Part shown: positions 34,807 through 43,708 of the stretch, one piece after another
Numbering within the stretch: position 1 is the first letter of the stretch
Layout: the number at the start of each line of letters is the position of its first letter
DNA from: Erwinia aphidicola
GTDB lineage: Bacteria > Pseudomonadota > Gammaproteobacteria > Enterobacterales > Enterobacteriaceae
Assembly: GCF_024169515.1 (NCBI RefSeq)
Contig: NZ_JAMKCQ010000001.1
Location: 2,232,001 to 2,296,000, forward strand
Length of the DNA stretch: 64,000 nt
Direction: 5' to 3'
Notes under the pieces: generated by a model
Database searches by the model: none
The model's input: only the letters and a program-made list of their open reading frames with translations
What the model was told of the DNA's origin: nothing
Program-made: the position numbers and the translations under genes

Positions 34807-36116
34807 GGCTTATCGCCCTGCTGGAAAACCGGTGGCGAGGCCAGTTTGGCCTCCTCGCGCAGCGTGCTGACCTGCTTCGCGCTGACGTTTGCCGCCGCCG
34901 GGTTACCAAACTGCTGGCTGACAAAATTACTGACGTCGGCCACCTGCTGGTCGCTCAGCTCCGGGGCAAAGGCGGGCATAAAGATCTCGCCTTCGGCCAT
35001 GTGGCGGCGCACGCCGTTCAGCACTACCGACACCAGGTTACGCGCATCGGCCGCGCCGGTGCTGGTGTGGTGGAACAGCGATGGATAGGCATGGAAGCCC
35101 TTGCCCGAACCCGCTCCGTCCGCGCCGTGGCAGCTGGCGCAGTTGCCGGCAAACACCACCGCACCCGGCTGCGCATCACGCGTGGCGGCATCCGCACCGC
35201 GCAGCGTAATCAGCGCATTCGACGGTTGCCCCCAGCTGTCCCGCGCCCGGGTCTGCTGCTTATCCCCCTGAGGCTTCACGCTCTTGAGATAGGTGGCAAT
35301 ATCCTCAAGATCGCTCTCCGGCAGGTACTGCAGGCTGTGCTCGATAGCTTCCGCCATCGGGCCGGAGGCGCTGGCTTTTCCGGCGACAAAGCCGGTTTTC
35401 AGGTAGGTCACCAGCTCCTGCTGACTCCAGTCACCAATCCCGGCCTGCTTATCCGGCGTGATGTTGTACGCCAGCCAGCCGCCCAGATCGCCGCCTGCCA
35501 GCGGTTTATCGTTATCCATGCCCATCGTCAGAGTGCGCGGCGTATGGCAGGTGCCACAGTGCGCCAGCGCCTCAACCAGATAGCGGCCGTTATTCCATTG
35601 TGCGCTCTGCTGCGCATCGTTCTGCAGCTCACCCCGATCAAAGTTGAACCACTTCCAGAAGCGCATCCCCCAGCGCTGATTGAACGGGAACGGCAGGTCG
35701 GTCTGCGGTGACGCCTGATGCACCGCAGGCATCGACATCAGGTAAGCTTTAATCGCCAGCACATCCTCGCGCTTCATTTTGGTGAAGGAGTCGTAAGGCA
35801 TCGCCGGGTAGAGCTGCTCGCCATTTTTGCCAATGCCCTCCTGCACTGCCGCGACAAACTGGTCGTCGCTCCAGCTGCCGATGCCGTACTGCTTATCGGA
35901 AGAGATGTTACTGCCCCAGATCTGACCAAACGGGGTGCTGACGGCAAAGCCGCCGCCAAACAGCGGGCCGTTGGTGGCGGTATGGCAGGCGGTACAGTCG
36001 CCCGCCCGCGCCAGGTACTCGCCGCGCTTGATCAGCGCGCTGTTGTCTGCCGCCTGCGCCGCTGCGCACTGCATCAGGGCCACCGCGATGACGAAGGTGC
36101 TTAAAACAATTTTCAT
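34803..36116 (-). CDS. membrane-bound dehydrogenase, triheme cytochrome c subunit
   Basis: A 437-residue periplasmic cytochrome c that passes electrons from the FAD subunit to the quinone pool. A signal peptide (cleaved near AQA, residue 21) is followed by three CxxCH heme sites: CTACH (41-45), CGTCH (187-191) and CASCH (326-330). This is the layout of the cytochrome subunit of three-subunit sugar or sugar-acid dehydrogenases (gluconate 2-dehydrogenase, sorbitol dehydrogenase, bacterial FAD glucose dehydrogenase). It follows the FAD subunit after 10 nt. Its C terminus overlaps the idnR stop codon on the other strand. Confidence 0.9.
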   Translation of the reverse strand: MKIVLSTFVIAVALMQCAAAQAADNSALIKRGEYLARAGDCTACHTATNGPLFGGGFAVSTPFGQIWGSNISSDKQYGIGSWSDDQFVAAVQEGIGKNGEQLYPAMPYDSFTKMKREDVLAIKAYLMSMPAVHQASPQTDLPFPFNQRWGMRFWKWFNFDRGELQNDAQQSAQWNNGRYLVEALAHCGTCHTPRTLTMGMDNDKPLAGGDLGGWLAYNITPDKQAGIGDWSQQELVTYLKTGFVAGKASASGPMAEAIEHSLQYLPESDLEDIATYLKSVKPQGDKQQTRARDSWGQPSNALITLRGADAATRDAQPGAVVFAGNCASCHGADGAGSGKGFHAYPSLFHHTSTGAADARNLVSVVLNGVRRHMAEGEIFMPAFAPELSDQQVADVSNFVSQQFGNPAAANVSAKQVSTLREEAKLASPPVFQQGDKP

Positions 36117-36126
36117 CGGGTGCTCC

Positions 36127-37728
36127 TTACAGGCTGGAAAGAACGCTGTCGGCCATACGCAGTGCCAGCGCGGTTCCGGTCAGCGTTGAGTTCACCGTCG
36201 AGGCTGACGGCATGATCCCGGTTCCGGCAATAAACAGGTTCGGGTGATCGTGGGTGCGGCAGTGGCCGTCCACCACGGAATCCTGCGGATTACTGCCCAT
36301 GATCATGGTGCCGGTAATGTGCTGGTTATTGTCGTAAACGCCGCGCTTGCTGTAGATCGCCTCGCTGCCGCCCATCTCCTTCACCATGCGCTGGAAGTCG
36401 ATCATCGACTGGTCATAGCCGCGATGCACATATTCCGGGAAGCTGTAGTAGACCTCCAGCCGCGGAATGCCCCAGGCATCCTTTTCGGTTTTGCTGAGCG
36501 TGACGCGGTTCTGCGGTTCCGGCAGCATCTCCAGCAGGCACTTCAGCTGGACAAAGCGTTCGGACTGGAAGGCCAGCTTGTCGTTGAGCGCTTTACCGTA
36601 GTAGCCCTGGCGCACCAGCCGTTCGGTGAGGTAGCGCACCGGCGAGGTATTGGCGAGGTCGATGCGCAGCGCCGAGCGCTCGCTGCGGAAATCCCCGTCG
36701 CGCAGATTATTGATGCTGCCCGGACGCATTGGCCCGCGGCCAAACCACACCGGCTCATCGGCGTAGAACTCCACCGACGATCCCGGGTGATCCATCAGAT
36801 TGCGCCCGACCATGCCGGAGCTGTTGGCGATGCCGTCCGGGTAGCGTTCGCTGGTGGAGAGCAGCAGAATTTTCGGGCTTTCAATACCGTTGGCCGTCAG
36901 GACAAACTGTTTACCGGTGACGCGATGGCGCACTTTGTTCCGATCGAGGTAGTGCACCGCCTGGATGGTCCCTTTGTCATCAGCTTCAATGCGGAACACC
37001 ACCGCATTGGCAACGATTTTCACCCCGGCATCCAGCGCCTTACGCGCCGAAATACCGCCGTGATACTGCGCATCGATCGGGCAGACCGGCATACAGTTAT
37101 TGTTGCCGCAGCAGGCCGGGCGGCCATCGTAAGCGATGCTGTTGCGCGCCTGCGGGCCAATACCCACCTCATAGCCCAGCGGGCCGAGGCGCTGCCTGAG
37201 GCGTTCGAAGCCGTACGGCAGCGGAATGCCGGGCAGCGGATAGGGGCGCGAACGCGGCGACGCCAGATCGCTGTCGCCGGAGACGCCCATCTGGTATTCG
37301 GCGTCGCAGTAGTACGGCTCCAGTTCGGCGTAGCTGATGGGCCAGTCGCGCCCGATGCCGTACAGAGAGTGGATGCGCATATCGTTCGGCAGCAGGCGAA
37401 ATGCCTGGCCTGCCCAGTGCCAGGTGGTACCGCCGATGCCGCGCAGGTACTGGGCGCGATAGGGGTCCGGCCCTTTCTGGATCAGGTAGTTATTATCGGC
37501 AGGAATAAACTTCGGCTGCGGTGCCCACGGCTGCGGCGGGAAGGGTTCGGTAAAGTCGCCTTTAAACGGCGAGTTGCGAAAATACTCCACCGCTTCGTCG
37601 CGCTTAATCTCCGGCCCGGACTCCAGCATCAGCACCGAAGCGCCCGCTTTGGCCATCTTCAGTGCCGCCAGCGAACCGGCAATCCCGGCACCAATCACCA
37701 CCACATCGGCGCTTAATGAATCAGACAT
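36127..37728 (-). CDS. GMC-type FAD dehydrogenase subunit (gluconate/glucose/sorbitol type)
   Basis: The 533-residue catalytic subunit of a periplasmic membrane-linked dehydrogenase. FAD motif VVVIGAGIAGSLAALKMAKAG (about 9-29), FAD-binding RGIGGTTWHWAGQAFR, and the C-terminal active-site region NQHITGTMIMGSNPQ and NLFIAGTGIMPSASTVNSTLTG. A Cys cluster ACCGNNNCMPVC (about 205-216) resembles the 3Fe-4S site of FAD glucose dehydrogenases. Subunit sizes (about 175/533/437) match the Burkholderia glucose dehydrogenase complex closely, so glucose, gluconate, 2-ketogluconate and sorbitol all remain possible substrates. It has no signal of its own; export probably rides on the Tat signal of the small subunit, whose gene overlaps it by 8 nt. 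The start at 37728 gives the normal N terminus. Confidence 0.88.
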   Translation of the reverse strand: MSDSLSADVVVIGAGIAGSLAALKMAKAGASVLMLESGPEIKRDEAVEYFRNSPFKGDFTEPFPPQPWAPQPKFIPADNNYLIQKGPDPYRAQYLRGIGGTTWHWAGQAFRLLPNDMRIHSLYGIGRDWPISYAELEPYYCDAEYQMGVSGDSDLASPRSRPYPLPGIPLPYGFERLRQRLGPLGYEVGIGPQARNSIAYDGRPACCGNNNCMPVCPIDAQYHGGISARKALDAGVKIVANAVVFRIEADDKGTIQAVHYLDRNKVRHRVTGKQFVLTANGIESPKILLLSTSERYPDGIANSSGMVGRNLMDHPGSSVEFYADEPVWFGRGPMRPGSINNLRDGDFRSERSALRIDLANTSPVRYLTERLVRQGYYGKALNDKLAFQSERFVQLKCLLEMLPEPQNRVTLSKTEKDAWGIPRLEVYYSFPEYVHRGYDQSMIDFQRMVKEMGGSEAIYSKRGVYDNNQHITGTMIMGSNPQDSVVDGHCRTHDHPNLFIAGTGIMPSASTVNSTLTGTALALRMADSVLSSL

Positions 37729-38248
37729 GTGCTCTCCTTGCTGGCGGCTGCGTCCAGAAATCAGGTTGCCCCGGCGCATAGCTCGGCGGTAACAGGGAAT
37801 CGCGAACCAGCCGATAGCTGGCAATATTTTCAAAGGCAATACACTGCGGGCGCGGCAGCGGGCCGACCACGCCGAGATACCAGCCGGAAACCAGCGCCTG
37901 ATAGAGGTCGTTCAGCGCTTTAGGCTGCGCCGCCAGCAGCGTTAACAGGGCGCTGCCGTTGGCGTCAGGCTGCTGTTGCAGCAGCGCGTTGAGCGTATCC
38001 AGCTGGCTGTCCAACTGGGGAAAGTGGTCATGCAGCCAGCTGTACAGGCGCTGGGACAGCAGGGCATCCGGCTGGTCAAAAGCGGTCAGCCTGACGGAGA
38101 TGGCGCGAAAACTGGCGGACGGTGCCACCGCAGCGGCCAGCGGAGGGCTGGCAAAGGCCAGGCTGGCGGGCAGCACCTGAGCCAGGACGCCAGCCACCAG
38201 CAGGCCCGCCGTGCCGGTCAGTAACCGACGGCGTGAGAGAGTTATCAT
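37721..38248 (-). CDS. dehydrogenase small (gamma) subunit with Tat signal
   Basis: A 175-residue small subunit of the membrane-bound dehydrogenase. The N terminus MITLSRRRLLTGTAGLLVAGVLA is a twin-arginine signal (SRRRLL), and the rest has the pattern of the gluconate 2-dehydrogenase subunit 3 family (SGWYLGVVGPLPRPQCIAFENIASYRLVRD). In characterised relatives this subunit carries the FAD subunit through the Tat pathway and is needed for its maturation. First of the three subunit genes; the FAD subunit gene overlaps its end by 8 nt. The GlcG-like gene lies 16 nt upstream. Confidence 0.85.
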   Translation of the reverse strand: MITLSRRRLLTGTAGLLVAGVLAQVLPASLAFASPPLAAAVAPSASFRAISVRLTAFDQPDALLSQRLYSWLHDHFPQLDSQLDTLNALLQQQPDANGSALLTLLAAQPKALNDLYQALVSGWYLGVVGPLPRPQCIAFENIASYRLVRDSLLPPSYAPGQPDFWTQPPARRAHV

Positions 38249-38264
38249 CAGAATTCCCCTGGCG

Positions 38265-38720
38265 TTATTTCAGTGCCTGAGCGGCAGCCTCTGAAGCCTG
38301 ATTGTCCAGCTCCTGTTTCGGCGTGCTGACGCCGACGGCGCCGACCACTTCATCCTGCAGAGCCAGCGGATAACCGCCGCCGAGTGCGATGGCATGCGGG
38401 ATAGCCAGCACGGTGGTTTCGCCACTCTGCAAGCGCTGCATAAATTTCAGCGAGGGGGCGTGATACAGCGCGGAGGTGCGCGCTTTACCGATTGCCGCAT
38501 CGACACAGCCCGGCGAGGCGCCATCCAGGCGCTGGAAGGCAAGCAGCGTGCCGCTGGCATCCACCACGGCGACGCAGCCGGTGCTGTGCTGCGCGCTGAT
38601 ACTGTTTTTCACGCTGGCGATCACCCGGTCAGCGTGAGCCGCGTCCAGCTGCGCCGCTGCGGCCTGGCCGATGCCAGCCGCCAGGAGTAGGGAGAGGGTT
38701 ACAGATGCTCTAAGTTTCAT
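38265..38720 (-). CDS. GlcG/HbpS family secreted protein
   Basis: A 151-residue protein of the GlcG/HbpS family, members of which bind heme. Signal peptide MKLRASVTLSLLLAAGIGQAAAA, then the family pattern VAVVDASGTLLAFQRLDGASPGCVDAAIGKARTSALY and IALGGGYPLALQDEVVGAVGVS. The gene is the first of a four-gene unit with a triheme cytochrome dehydrogenase, so a role in heme supply or complex assembly is plausible but not shown. The ATG at 38720 has AGGAAG upstream; the start at 38741 would precede this and add seven residues. Confidence 0.82.
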   Translation of the reverse strand: MKLRASVTLSLLLAAGIGQAAAAQLDAAHADRVIASVKNSISAQHSTGCVAVVDASGTLLAFQRLDGASPGCVDAAIGKARTSALYHAPSLKFMQRLQSGETTVLAIPHAIALGGGYPLALQDEVVGAVGVSTPKQELDNQASEAAAQALK

Positions 38721-38869
38721 ACATTGCTTCCTGATATCCATTCACCGGTGAGCGCACTGGCCCCGGTATTTATTTTTTTCAGACGACCATCTCGTCGCCG
38801 TTACGCTACGCCGTTGCCAATAGCCAGGCAACGCGCGATAAACAAAACGCATGCCTCTATCGACATAAC

Positions 38870-39754
38870 TCATTGTGCTGGATAGATCTTATCCAGCGTC
38901 TCCTGCCAGACAAACGGGGTGAGCTGCTGATACTCCAGCGATCGCGCCTGCAGTGCGTCCACCAGCCCCTGCTGGGTTGCGACGATGGCCGCGCTCATGG
39001 CGGGCGGAACCCCGACGTCGCGCAGGGTTTTCACCACTTCCTGCATCTCTTCGGCGCGGCGCTGGCCGTGCTCCGCCACGCGGCTAATCAGGTAGTGCGG
39101 CAGCTGTTCATCCCAGCCGAGCGAAGGGAAGCTGGCGTGCAGTGAGTCGAGCACCGCCTGCTCGACGCCGTACTGCCGCGCCGCGCTCAGACACTCAGTG
39201 GTCAGGGCTTCCAGCCCTTTGATCATGATGCTGCGGCACATCTTAATGGCCGAAGCTTCCCCCACTTCGCTGCCCAGCAGGCGGCTGTTAAGACCGAGCT
39301 GCAGCAGCAGGGCATTAACTGCCTCAGCCTGAATCCCGCCGACCAGCAGCGGCGTGGCGAGGCGTTTTGGCGGCACCGGGGCCATCACGGCGACGTCGAT
39401 ATAGCTGGCCCCGTGCGCACCCACCGCGTCGGCCGCCGCGCGTTTGGTATGCGGGGCCACCGAATTCAGATCGAGGAAGTGCTGCCCGGCCTTGAGCAGC
39501 GGCGCGGCCTGCTGCGCCACGCCCAGCGCCTGGGATGCGGTGACCGTGGAGAAAACCAGCGTGGCGCTCTGCAACGCCTCAGCCAGCGAGGGCGCCAGCC
39601 GCACGCCGCACTGCAGCGCTTTTTCCCGCAGCGCGGGCAGGCTCTGCGCATCCAGCGCTTTGCGGTCCCACACCGTCAGCACATGGCCCTGCGCCTGTAA
39701 GTCACGGGCCAGGATGCCGCCCGCTTCGCCAAAACCGATAAAGGTGATGTTCAT
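38870..39754 (-). CDS. NAD-binding dehydrogenase, 6-phosphogluconate DH-like (DUF1932)
   Basis: A 294-residue dehydrogenase of the beta-hydroxyacid/6-phosphogluconate dehydrogenase superfamily. The Rossmann motif is MNITFIGFGEAGGILARDLQAQGH, followed by FLDLNSVAPHTKRAAADAV and YIDVAVMAPVPPKRLATPLLVGG. The C terminus has IKMCRSIMIKGLEALTTECLSAARQYGVE (the catalytic Lys position), of the DUF1932 type. It is last in the gal operon, 4 nt after galD. The published gallate pathway does not need such a step, so its substrate is not known; a hydroxy or oxo acid from a side branch is a guess. Confidence 0.8.
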   Translation of the reverse strand: MNITFIGFGEAGGILARDLQAQGHVLTVWDRKALDAQSLPALREKALQCGVRLAPSLAEALQSATLVFSTVTASQALGVAQQAAPLLKAGQHFLDLNSVAPHTKRAAADAVGAHGASYIDVAVMAPVPPKRLATPLLVGGIQAEAVNALLLQLGLNSRLLGSEVGEASAIKMCRSIMIKGLEALTTECLSAARQYGVEQAVLDSLHASFPSLGWDEQLPHYLISRVAEHGQRRAEEMQEVVKTLRDVGVPPAMSAAIVATQQGLVDALQARSLEYQQLTPFVWQETLDKIYPAQ

Positions 39755-39758
39755 AACG

Positions 39759-40847
39759 CTACTCCTTGCTTAGCGGCCAGACAGCCGCAGGGATGAGGAC
39801 TTCCCCGGCAAAAATGGCGCGCGCGGTGCGCAGTAGCCCGCAGCCCGCCAGCGGATTATCGCCAGCGCGCTGCAGCAGCACGCTGAACTCACCGCTGGGA
39901 TGCTCCACGCTCAGGCGCTGCTGGGGGGCGTTGCTGATGCGCGCCAGCCCGTCAGCAACGCTGCCCGGGATCAGGCAGGCGCTGGCGACGCTGACCGCGC
40001 CGAGCACGCCAATCGACGCGTGGCAGCGGTGCGGGATAAAGGTGCGCGAGCTGACAGCACCGCCGTGGCGCGCCTCGGCCAGCAGGGTGACTTTCGGCAC
40101 CGTACGCTGGCTGACGTCGCCCAGATTCATGCGCGGCCCGGCCTGCAGGCGAATCGACTCCAGCCGCTGCTTCAGCTCGCTGTCGTTATCCAACTGCTCA
40201 CGGCTCTCATAGCCGCTGCGGCCCACATCGGCGGCGCGCAGCAGCACCACCGGCATGCCGTTATCGATACAGGTGACGTCGACGTCGTCAAAGCGATCGC
40301 GCGGCTGGCCGGTCGGCAACAGCGCCCCGCAGCTCGATCCGGCAATCTCTTCGAAGGTAAGGGCGATCTCGCCCGCGGTGCCCGGCACGCCATCGATGCG
40401 CAGATCGCCGTCATAGTCGACCTCGCCGCCTGGGGTGGCGAATTCCGCCTCGGCAATTTGCCCGGTGTTCTGCATGAAGATGCGCACGCGGGTACGCTCA
40501 CTGCCCGCCGTCACCAGCCCACGCTCAACGGCGAATGGCCCCACGGCGGCGAGAATATTGCCGCAGTTCTGCCCGTAATCAACGTAAGGCCGATCGACGT
40601 TGACCTGGGCAAACAGATAGTCGACATCAGCATCGTCACGGCGGGAAGCGCTGACGATCGCCACTTTGCTGGTGAGCGGATCGGCGCCGCCCAGACCGTC
40701 TATCTGGCGGATATCGGGCGAGCCCATCACCGCCAGCAGCACCCGGTCGCGCACGGAGGGGTCCGACGGCAGATCGTCTGCCAGGAAGCAGGCGGCTTTT
40801 GAGGTGCCGCCGCGCATCAGTAAACAGGGGATGCGGCGCTGGCGCAT
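39759..40847 (-). CDS. galD: 4-oxalomesaconate tautomerase GalD (PrpF family)
   Basis: A 362-residue PrpF-family isomerase, like GalD of Pseudomonas putida, which converts the keto and enol forms of 4-oxalomesaconate after ring cleavage of gallate. PrpF-type features: PCLLMRGGTSKAACFLADDLP (substrate-binding N terminus), VDYGQNCGNILAAVGPFAVE with the active-site Cys (about residue 95), and PHRCHASIGVLGAVSVASACLIPGSVA. Membership of the family alone would also allow an aconitate isomerase, but the galB and galC homologues in the same operon decide the call. GGAGGAG precedes the ATG. It is 3 nt after galC and 4 nt before the dehydrogenase. Confidence 0.87.
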   Translation of the reverse strand: MRQRRIPCLLMRGGTSKAACFLADDLPSDPSVRDRVLLAVMGSPDIRQIDGLGGADPLTSKVAIVSASRRDDADVDYLFAQVNVDRPYVDYGQNCGNILAAVGPFAVERGLVTAGSERTRVRIFMQNTGQIAEAEFATPGGEVDYDGDLRIDGVPGTAGEIALTFEEIAGSSCGALLPTGQPRDRFDDVDVTCIDNGMPVVLLRAADVGRSGYESREQLDNDSELKQRLESIRLQAGPRMNLGDVSQRTVPKVTLLAEARHGGAVSSRTFIPHRCHASIGVLGAVSVASACLIPGSVADGLARISNAPQQRLSVEHPSGEFSVLLQRAGDNPLAGCGLLRTARAIFAGEVLIPAAVWPLSKE

Positions 40848-40850
40848 GGG

Positions 40851-41564
40851 TTACTCCTCCAGTTGCTCAAGCGTGTCGACATAGCGCAGCCCTTTTTCCG
40901 CCAGGCGCGGGCGCATCTGATAAATATCCAGCCCCAGCTCGCCTGCTGCCATGCGCTCACGCTTGCTCTCTTCCAGCGCTTCGCGCTGCTGCGCTTTTTC
41001 CGCCACGCTGGCGGCTTCGCGGCGCGCTACCACCACCACGCCGTCGTCATCGGCGACGATCACATCTCCGGGCCAGATCGGCTGCCCGGCGCACACCAGC
41101 GGCACATTGACCGAGCCGAGCGTCTCTTTCACGGTGCCCTGCGCATACACGGCCCGCGACCAGACGGCAAAGCCCATGGCGCGCAGCGTGCGGGTATCAC
41201 GCACGCCAAGGTCTGCCACCAGCCCGCGCACGCCGCGTGACTGCAATGAGGTCGCCAGCAGATCGCCGAAGTAGCCGTCGCTGCAGGGAGAGGTGGGCGC
41301 CACCACCAGCACGTCCCCCGGCTGGCAGAGTTCTACCGCCACGTGGAACATCCAGTTGTCACCCGGTGCCACCAGCACGGTGACTGCACTCCCGGCGATG
41401 CCGCAGTCCTGCTGGATGGGACGGATGGCCGGGTCCAGCAACCCTTTTCGCCCCTGGGCCTCATGGACGGTGGCGACGCCGGAGCGGGCCAGCGCGTCAA
41501 TGTCGCTGCTGGCTGCGCGTGGGATCTGGCGCACGACGACGCCCTTTTTACCGATGATGCTCAT
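40851..41564 (-). CDS. galC: 4-carboxy-4-hydroxy-2-oxoadipate aldolase GalC (RraA fold)
   Basis: A 237-residue class II aldolase of the HMG/CHA family with the RraA fold; it splits 4-carboxy-4-hydroxy-2-oxoadipate to pyruvate and oxaloacetate. Family features: [54 protein letters not shown], the metal/substrate loop [31 protein letters not shown] with the key Arg-Asp, and [18 protein letters not shown]. The frame stays open upstream to 41792 inside galB; the ATG at 41564 overlaps the galB stop by 4 nt (ATGA), a typical coupled start. Confidence 0.88.
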   Translation of the reverse strand: MSIIGKKGVVVRQIPRAASSDIDALARSGVATVHEAQGRKGLLDPAIRPIQQDCGIAGSAVTVLVAPGDNWMFHVAVELCQPGDVLVVAPTSPCSDGYFGDLLATSLQSRGVRGLVADLGVRDTRTLRAMGFAVWSRAVYAQGTVKETLGSVNVPLVCAGQPIWPGDVIVADDDGVVVVARREAASVAEKAQQREALEESKRERMAAGELGLDIYQMRPRLAEKGLRYVDTLEQLEE

Positions 41565-42301
41565 GCCAGATCCTCCGTCACGCGTGGGAAGATACTCTGG
41601 TAGCCTTCGCCGTAAACGATGTCGCGGCTGCTGGCGATCCCAACGTTGCGTTTGGCCTGCACGCCGCGCTGCTGCGCCACCCGCGTGTAGTATTCCCACA
41701 GATGTTCCTGCCCGGCCATGCACTGGATGGCCTGATATTTTTTGTCCCACACCGTGGTGATATCCAGCAGCACGTCCGGCTTCCAGCTGCACTGCTCAGG
41801 CTGATGCGGTTCAAAGCAGTAGACCGGCGTCGCCCCGATGATCTTCTCGCCCGGGCGGTAACCTTCGGCCTGGGCGATGATGCGCGCTTCCTGCGCCAGA
41901 TGCGTGGCCATCGGATGGTCATAGTTGTACGGGTCCTGCAGCGAGTGCGTCAGCACAAAGTGCGGCTGCACGCGGCGATAGACGTCCGCCAGACGGAACA
42001 GCGTCTCTTTATCGGGGCGCAGCGGGTAGTCGCCGAGATCGAAAAATTCGATGCTGGCGCCGAGGATCTCCGCTGCGGCCTGCGCTTCGCTGCGGCGGGC
42101 CGCCTTCACGTTGGCCTCGCTCATCTCACCCTTGCGCCACAGCTTGGCCGATTCGCCACGCTCGCCAAATGAGAGGCAGACCACGTGGACGTCATAGCCC
42201 CGGGCATGGTGCAGAGCGATGGCCCCACCCGCGCGCCAGACGAAATCTGCCGAGTGGGCGCTAACCACCAGCGCGGTTTTTTTTGGGGTGTTCTCAGTCA
42301 T
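41561..42301 (-). CDS. galB: 4-oxalomesaconate hydratase GalB (PIG-L/LmbE fold)
   Basis: A 246-residue metal-dependent hydratase of the PIG-L/LmbE fold that hydrates 4-oxalomesaconate in gallate breakdown. The N-terminal metal motif reads [18 protein letters not shown], the GalB variant of the AHPDD motif of PIG-L deacetylases, and a second site is [19 protein letters not shown] (His at about 140). GGAGGAAGTG sits before the ATG at 42301; the longer frame to 42472 runs through the divergent promoter. First gene of galB-galC-galD-dehydrogenase. No gallate dioxygenase or transporter gene is adjacent. Confidence 0.85.
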   Translation of the reverse strand: MTENTPKKTALVVSAHSADFVWRAGGAIALHHARGYDVHVVCLSFGERGESAKLWRKGEMSEANVKAARRSEAQAAAEILGASIEFFDLGDYPLRPDKETLFRLADVYRRVQPHFVLTHSLQDPYNYDHPMATHLAQEARIIAQAEGYRPGEKIIGATPVYCFEPHQPEQCSWKPDVLLDITTVWDKKYQAIQCMAGQEHLWEYYTRVAQQRGVQAKRNVGIASSRDIVYGEGYQSIFPRVTEDLA

Positions 42302-42433
42302 GGCACTTCCTCCGCTGTTTTTTTCCATGCTGTCACCGCCGGCGCGGTGGCGATAATTCATTTGATTGCAGCGGGTATGCGTTTTATTTATATTGCGACA
42401 TCGGACGGTGGCGAAAACAGGCAGGGGATCAGA
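42302..42433. promoter_or_regulatory. divergent promoter region galB / LysR regulator
   Basis: 132 bases between the two starts. It contains the inverted repeat CACCGC-CGGC-GCGGTG (42334-42349) and an AT-rich stretch around 42380-42395. LysR regulators usually bind such regions; no box can be assigned firmly. Confidence 0.4.
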
Positions 42434-43651
42434 GTGGAAAATGCAACGCAGGAACTGACAAACCTGATGCAAATCAGAGCATTCAGTCAGGTGGTCGCCC
42501 AGGGGAGTGTCTCCCGTGCTGCGGATGAATTATTTCGCACCCAGTCGGCAATCACCCGTGCAATTCGCGATCTCGAACTCACTTTAGGCGTGACGTTATT
42601 TGAGCGTCACGCCGGGGGAATGATGCTGACCGACCTCGGCAAATGCGTGCTGCCGCGCGCGCTACGGGCAATTGATGAATTGCATCAGGTGCCGCAGCGT
42701 CTGGCAAAACTGCACGGGCGCGCGGGGTTGCGCAGCGACGCGGAGCCGCTGTGGTTATTCAACGTGCGTCGCCTGCAAATTTTTATCACCCTGTGCCAGA
42801 CGCGGCATATGCAGACAGTGGCGGCCCGGCTCGGGCTGAGCCAGCCAGCGGTGAGTGCAGCGCTGCGCGTGCTGGAAAACGGCGCGGGCGTCGCACTGCT
42901 GGAGCGCACCCCACACGGCATGATGCCGTCGCTGGCCGGGCGTGAAATAGAGCCTAACGTGCGGCGAGCGCTGAATGAACTGCGCCATATTCCGGCCGAT
43001 ATCGCCGCCCGCAGCGGGGTGCTGGAGGGGACGGTGCGGGTCGGCGCTCTGCCGCTGGGGCGCACGCGCATTCTGCCGCAGGCGATTGTGATGCTGACGG
43101 CGCGCTATCCTGGCGTGCGGGTGGTGACCAGCGAAAGCGCATTTGGCGTGCTGGCCTCTGAGATGCGCTCCGGCGATATCGATTTTATCTTTGGGGCATT
43201 GCGGCGTGATGAAGAGGCGCTCGACGTGACGCGTGAAACGCTGTTTTCCGAGCGCATGGTGCTGCTGGCGCGCCACGATCATCCGCTGGTGGGGGGCGCC
43301 ATCTCCAGCGCCGATCTACGGGCGGCGCGCTGGGTGCTGCCGCGTTCGGCAACGCCTGCCCGCCATCTGCTGGACAACAGCTTTCAGGCAATGGGCATCC
43401 CGGCGCCTAATCCGGTGGTGGAAACCGGCGATCTGGCGCTGGTGCGCGGGCTGCTGATGCAGTCAGATATGCTGGCGGCGGTCTCCGCGCATCAGCTGGA
43501 AGTTGAGCTGGCCTCCGGCGCGCTGGTGGTGCTGCCGGTACCGCTGCCGGATACCGAGCGCGCCATCGGGCTGACGGTGCGCGCCGGCTGCCTGCACTCT
43601 CCGGCAGCCGATGCGCTGATCCGCTGTCTGCGCGAGGTGTGTGCACCCTGA
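42434..43651 (+). CDS. LysR-type regulator with two HTH domains (gallate pathway)
   Basis: A 405-residue LysR-type regulator, about 100 longer than usual because it has two complete HTH modules in tandem. The first is MQIRAFSQVVAQGSVSRAADELFRTQSAITRAIRDLELTLGVTLFERHAGGM (about residues 12-63). The second is LQIFITLCQTRHMQTVAARLGLSQPAVSAALRVLENGAGVALLERTPHGM (about 113-162). A normal LysR effector domain follows (GTVRVGALPLGR ... ALVRGLLMQSDMLAAVS). It is divergent from the gal operon and probably controls it in response to gallate or a pathway intermediate. I place the start at GTG 42434, with AGGGG 6 nt upstream; ATG 42467 is possible. The frame extending to 42185 overlaps galB and is not expected to be translated. 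Confidence 0.82.
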   Translation: MENATQELTNLMQIRAFSQVVAQGSVSRAADELFRTQSAITRAIRDLELTLGVTLFERHAGGMMLTDLGKCVLPRALRAIDELHQVPQRLAKLHGRAGLRSDAEPLWLFNVRRLQIFITLCQTRHMQTVAARLGLSQPAVSAALRVLENGAGVALLERTPHGMMPSLAGREIEPNVRRALNELRHIPADIAARSGVLEGTVRVGALPLGRTRILPQAIVMLTARYPGVRVVTSESAFGVLASEMRSGDIDFIFGALRRDEEALDVTRETLFSERMVLLARHDHPLVGGAISSADLRAARWVLPRSATPARHLLDNSFQAMGIPAPNPVVETGDLALVRGLLMQSDMLAAVSAHQLEVELASGALVVLPVPLPDTERAIGLTVRAGCLHSPAADALIRCLREVCAP

Positions 43652-43708
43652 CGCTGTGGTCATCAGGGGCAGCTCCGACAGCAAACCCGCAGCCGCGACA
43701 TGCTTAAA

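Noticed and set aside
36244..37716. 490-codon frame opposite the FAD dehydrogenase subunit
   Set aside because: Shadow; the GMC flavoprotein on the minus strand explains the sequence.
42185..42433. Longer N terminus for the double-HTH LysR protein
   Set aside because: It would overlap galB and the divergent promoter, and adds no domain; GTG 42434 has a good ribosome site.
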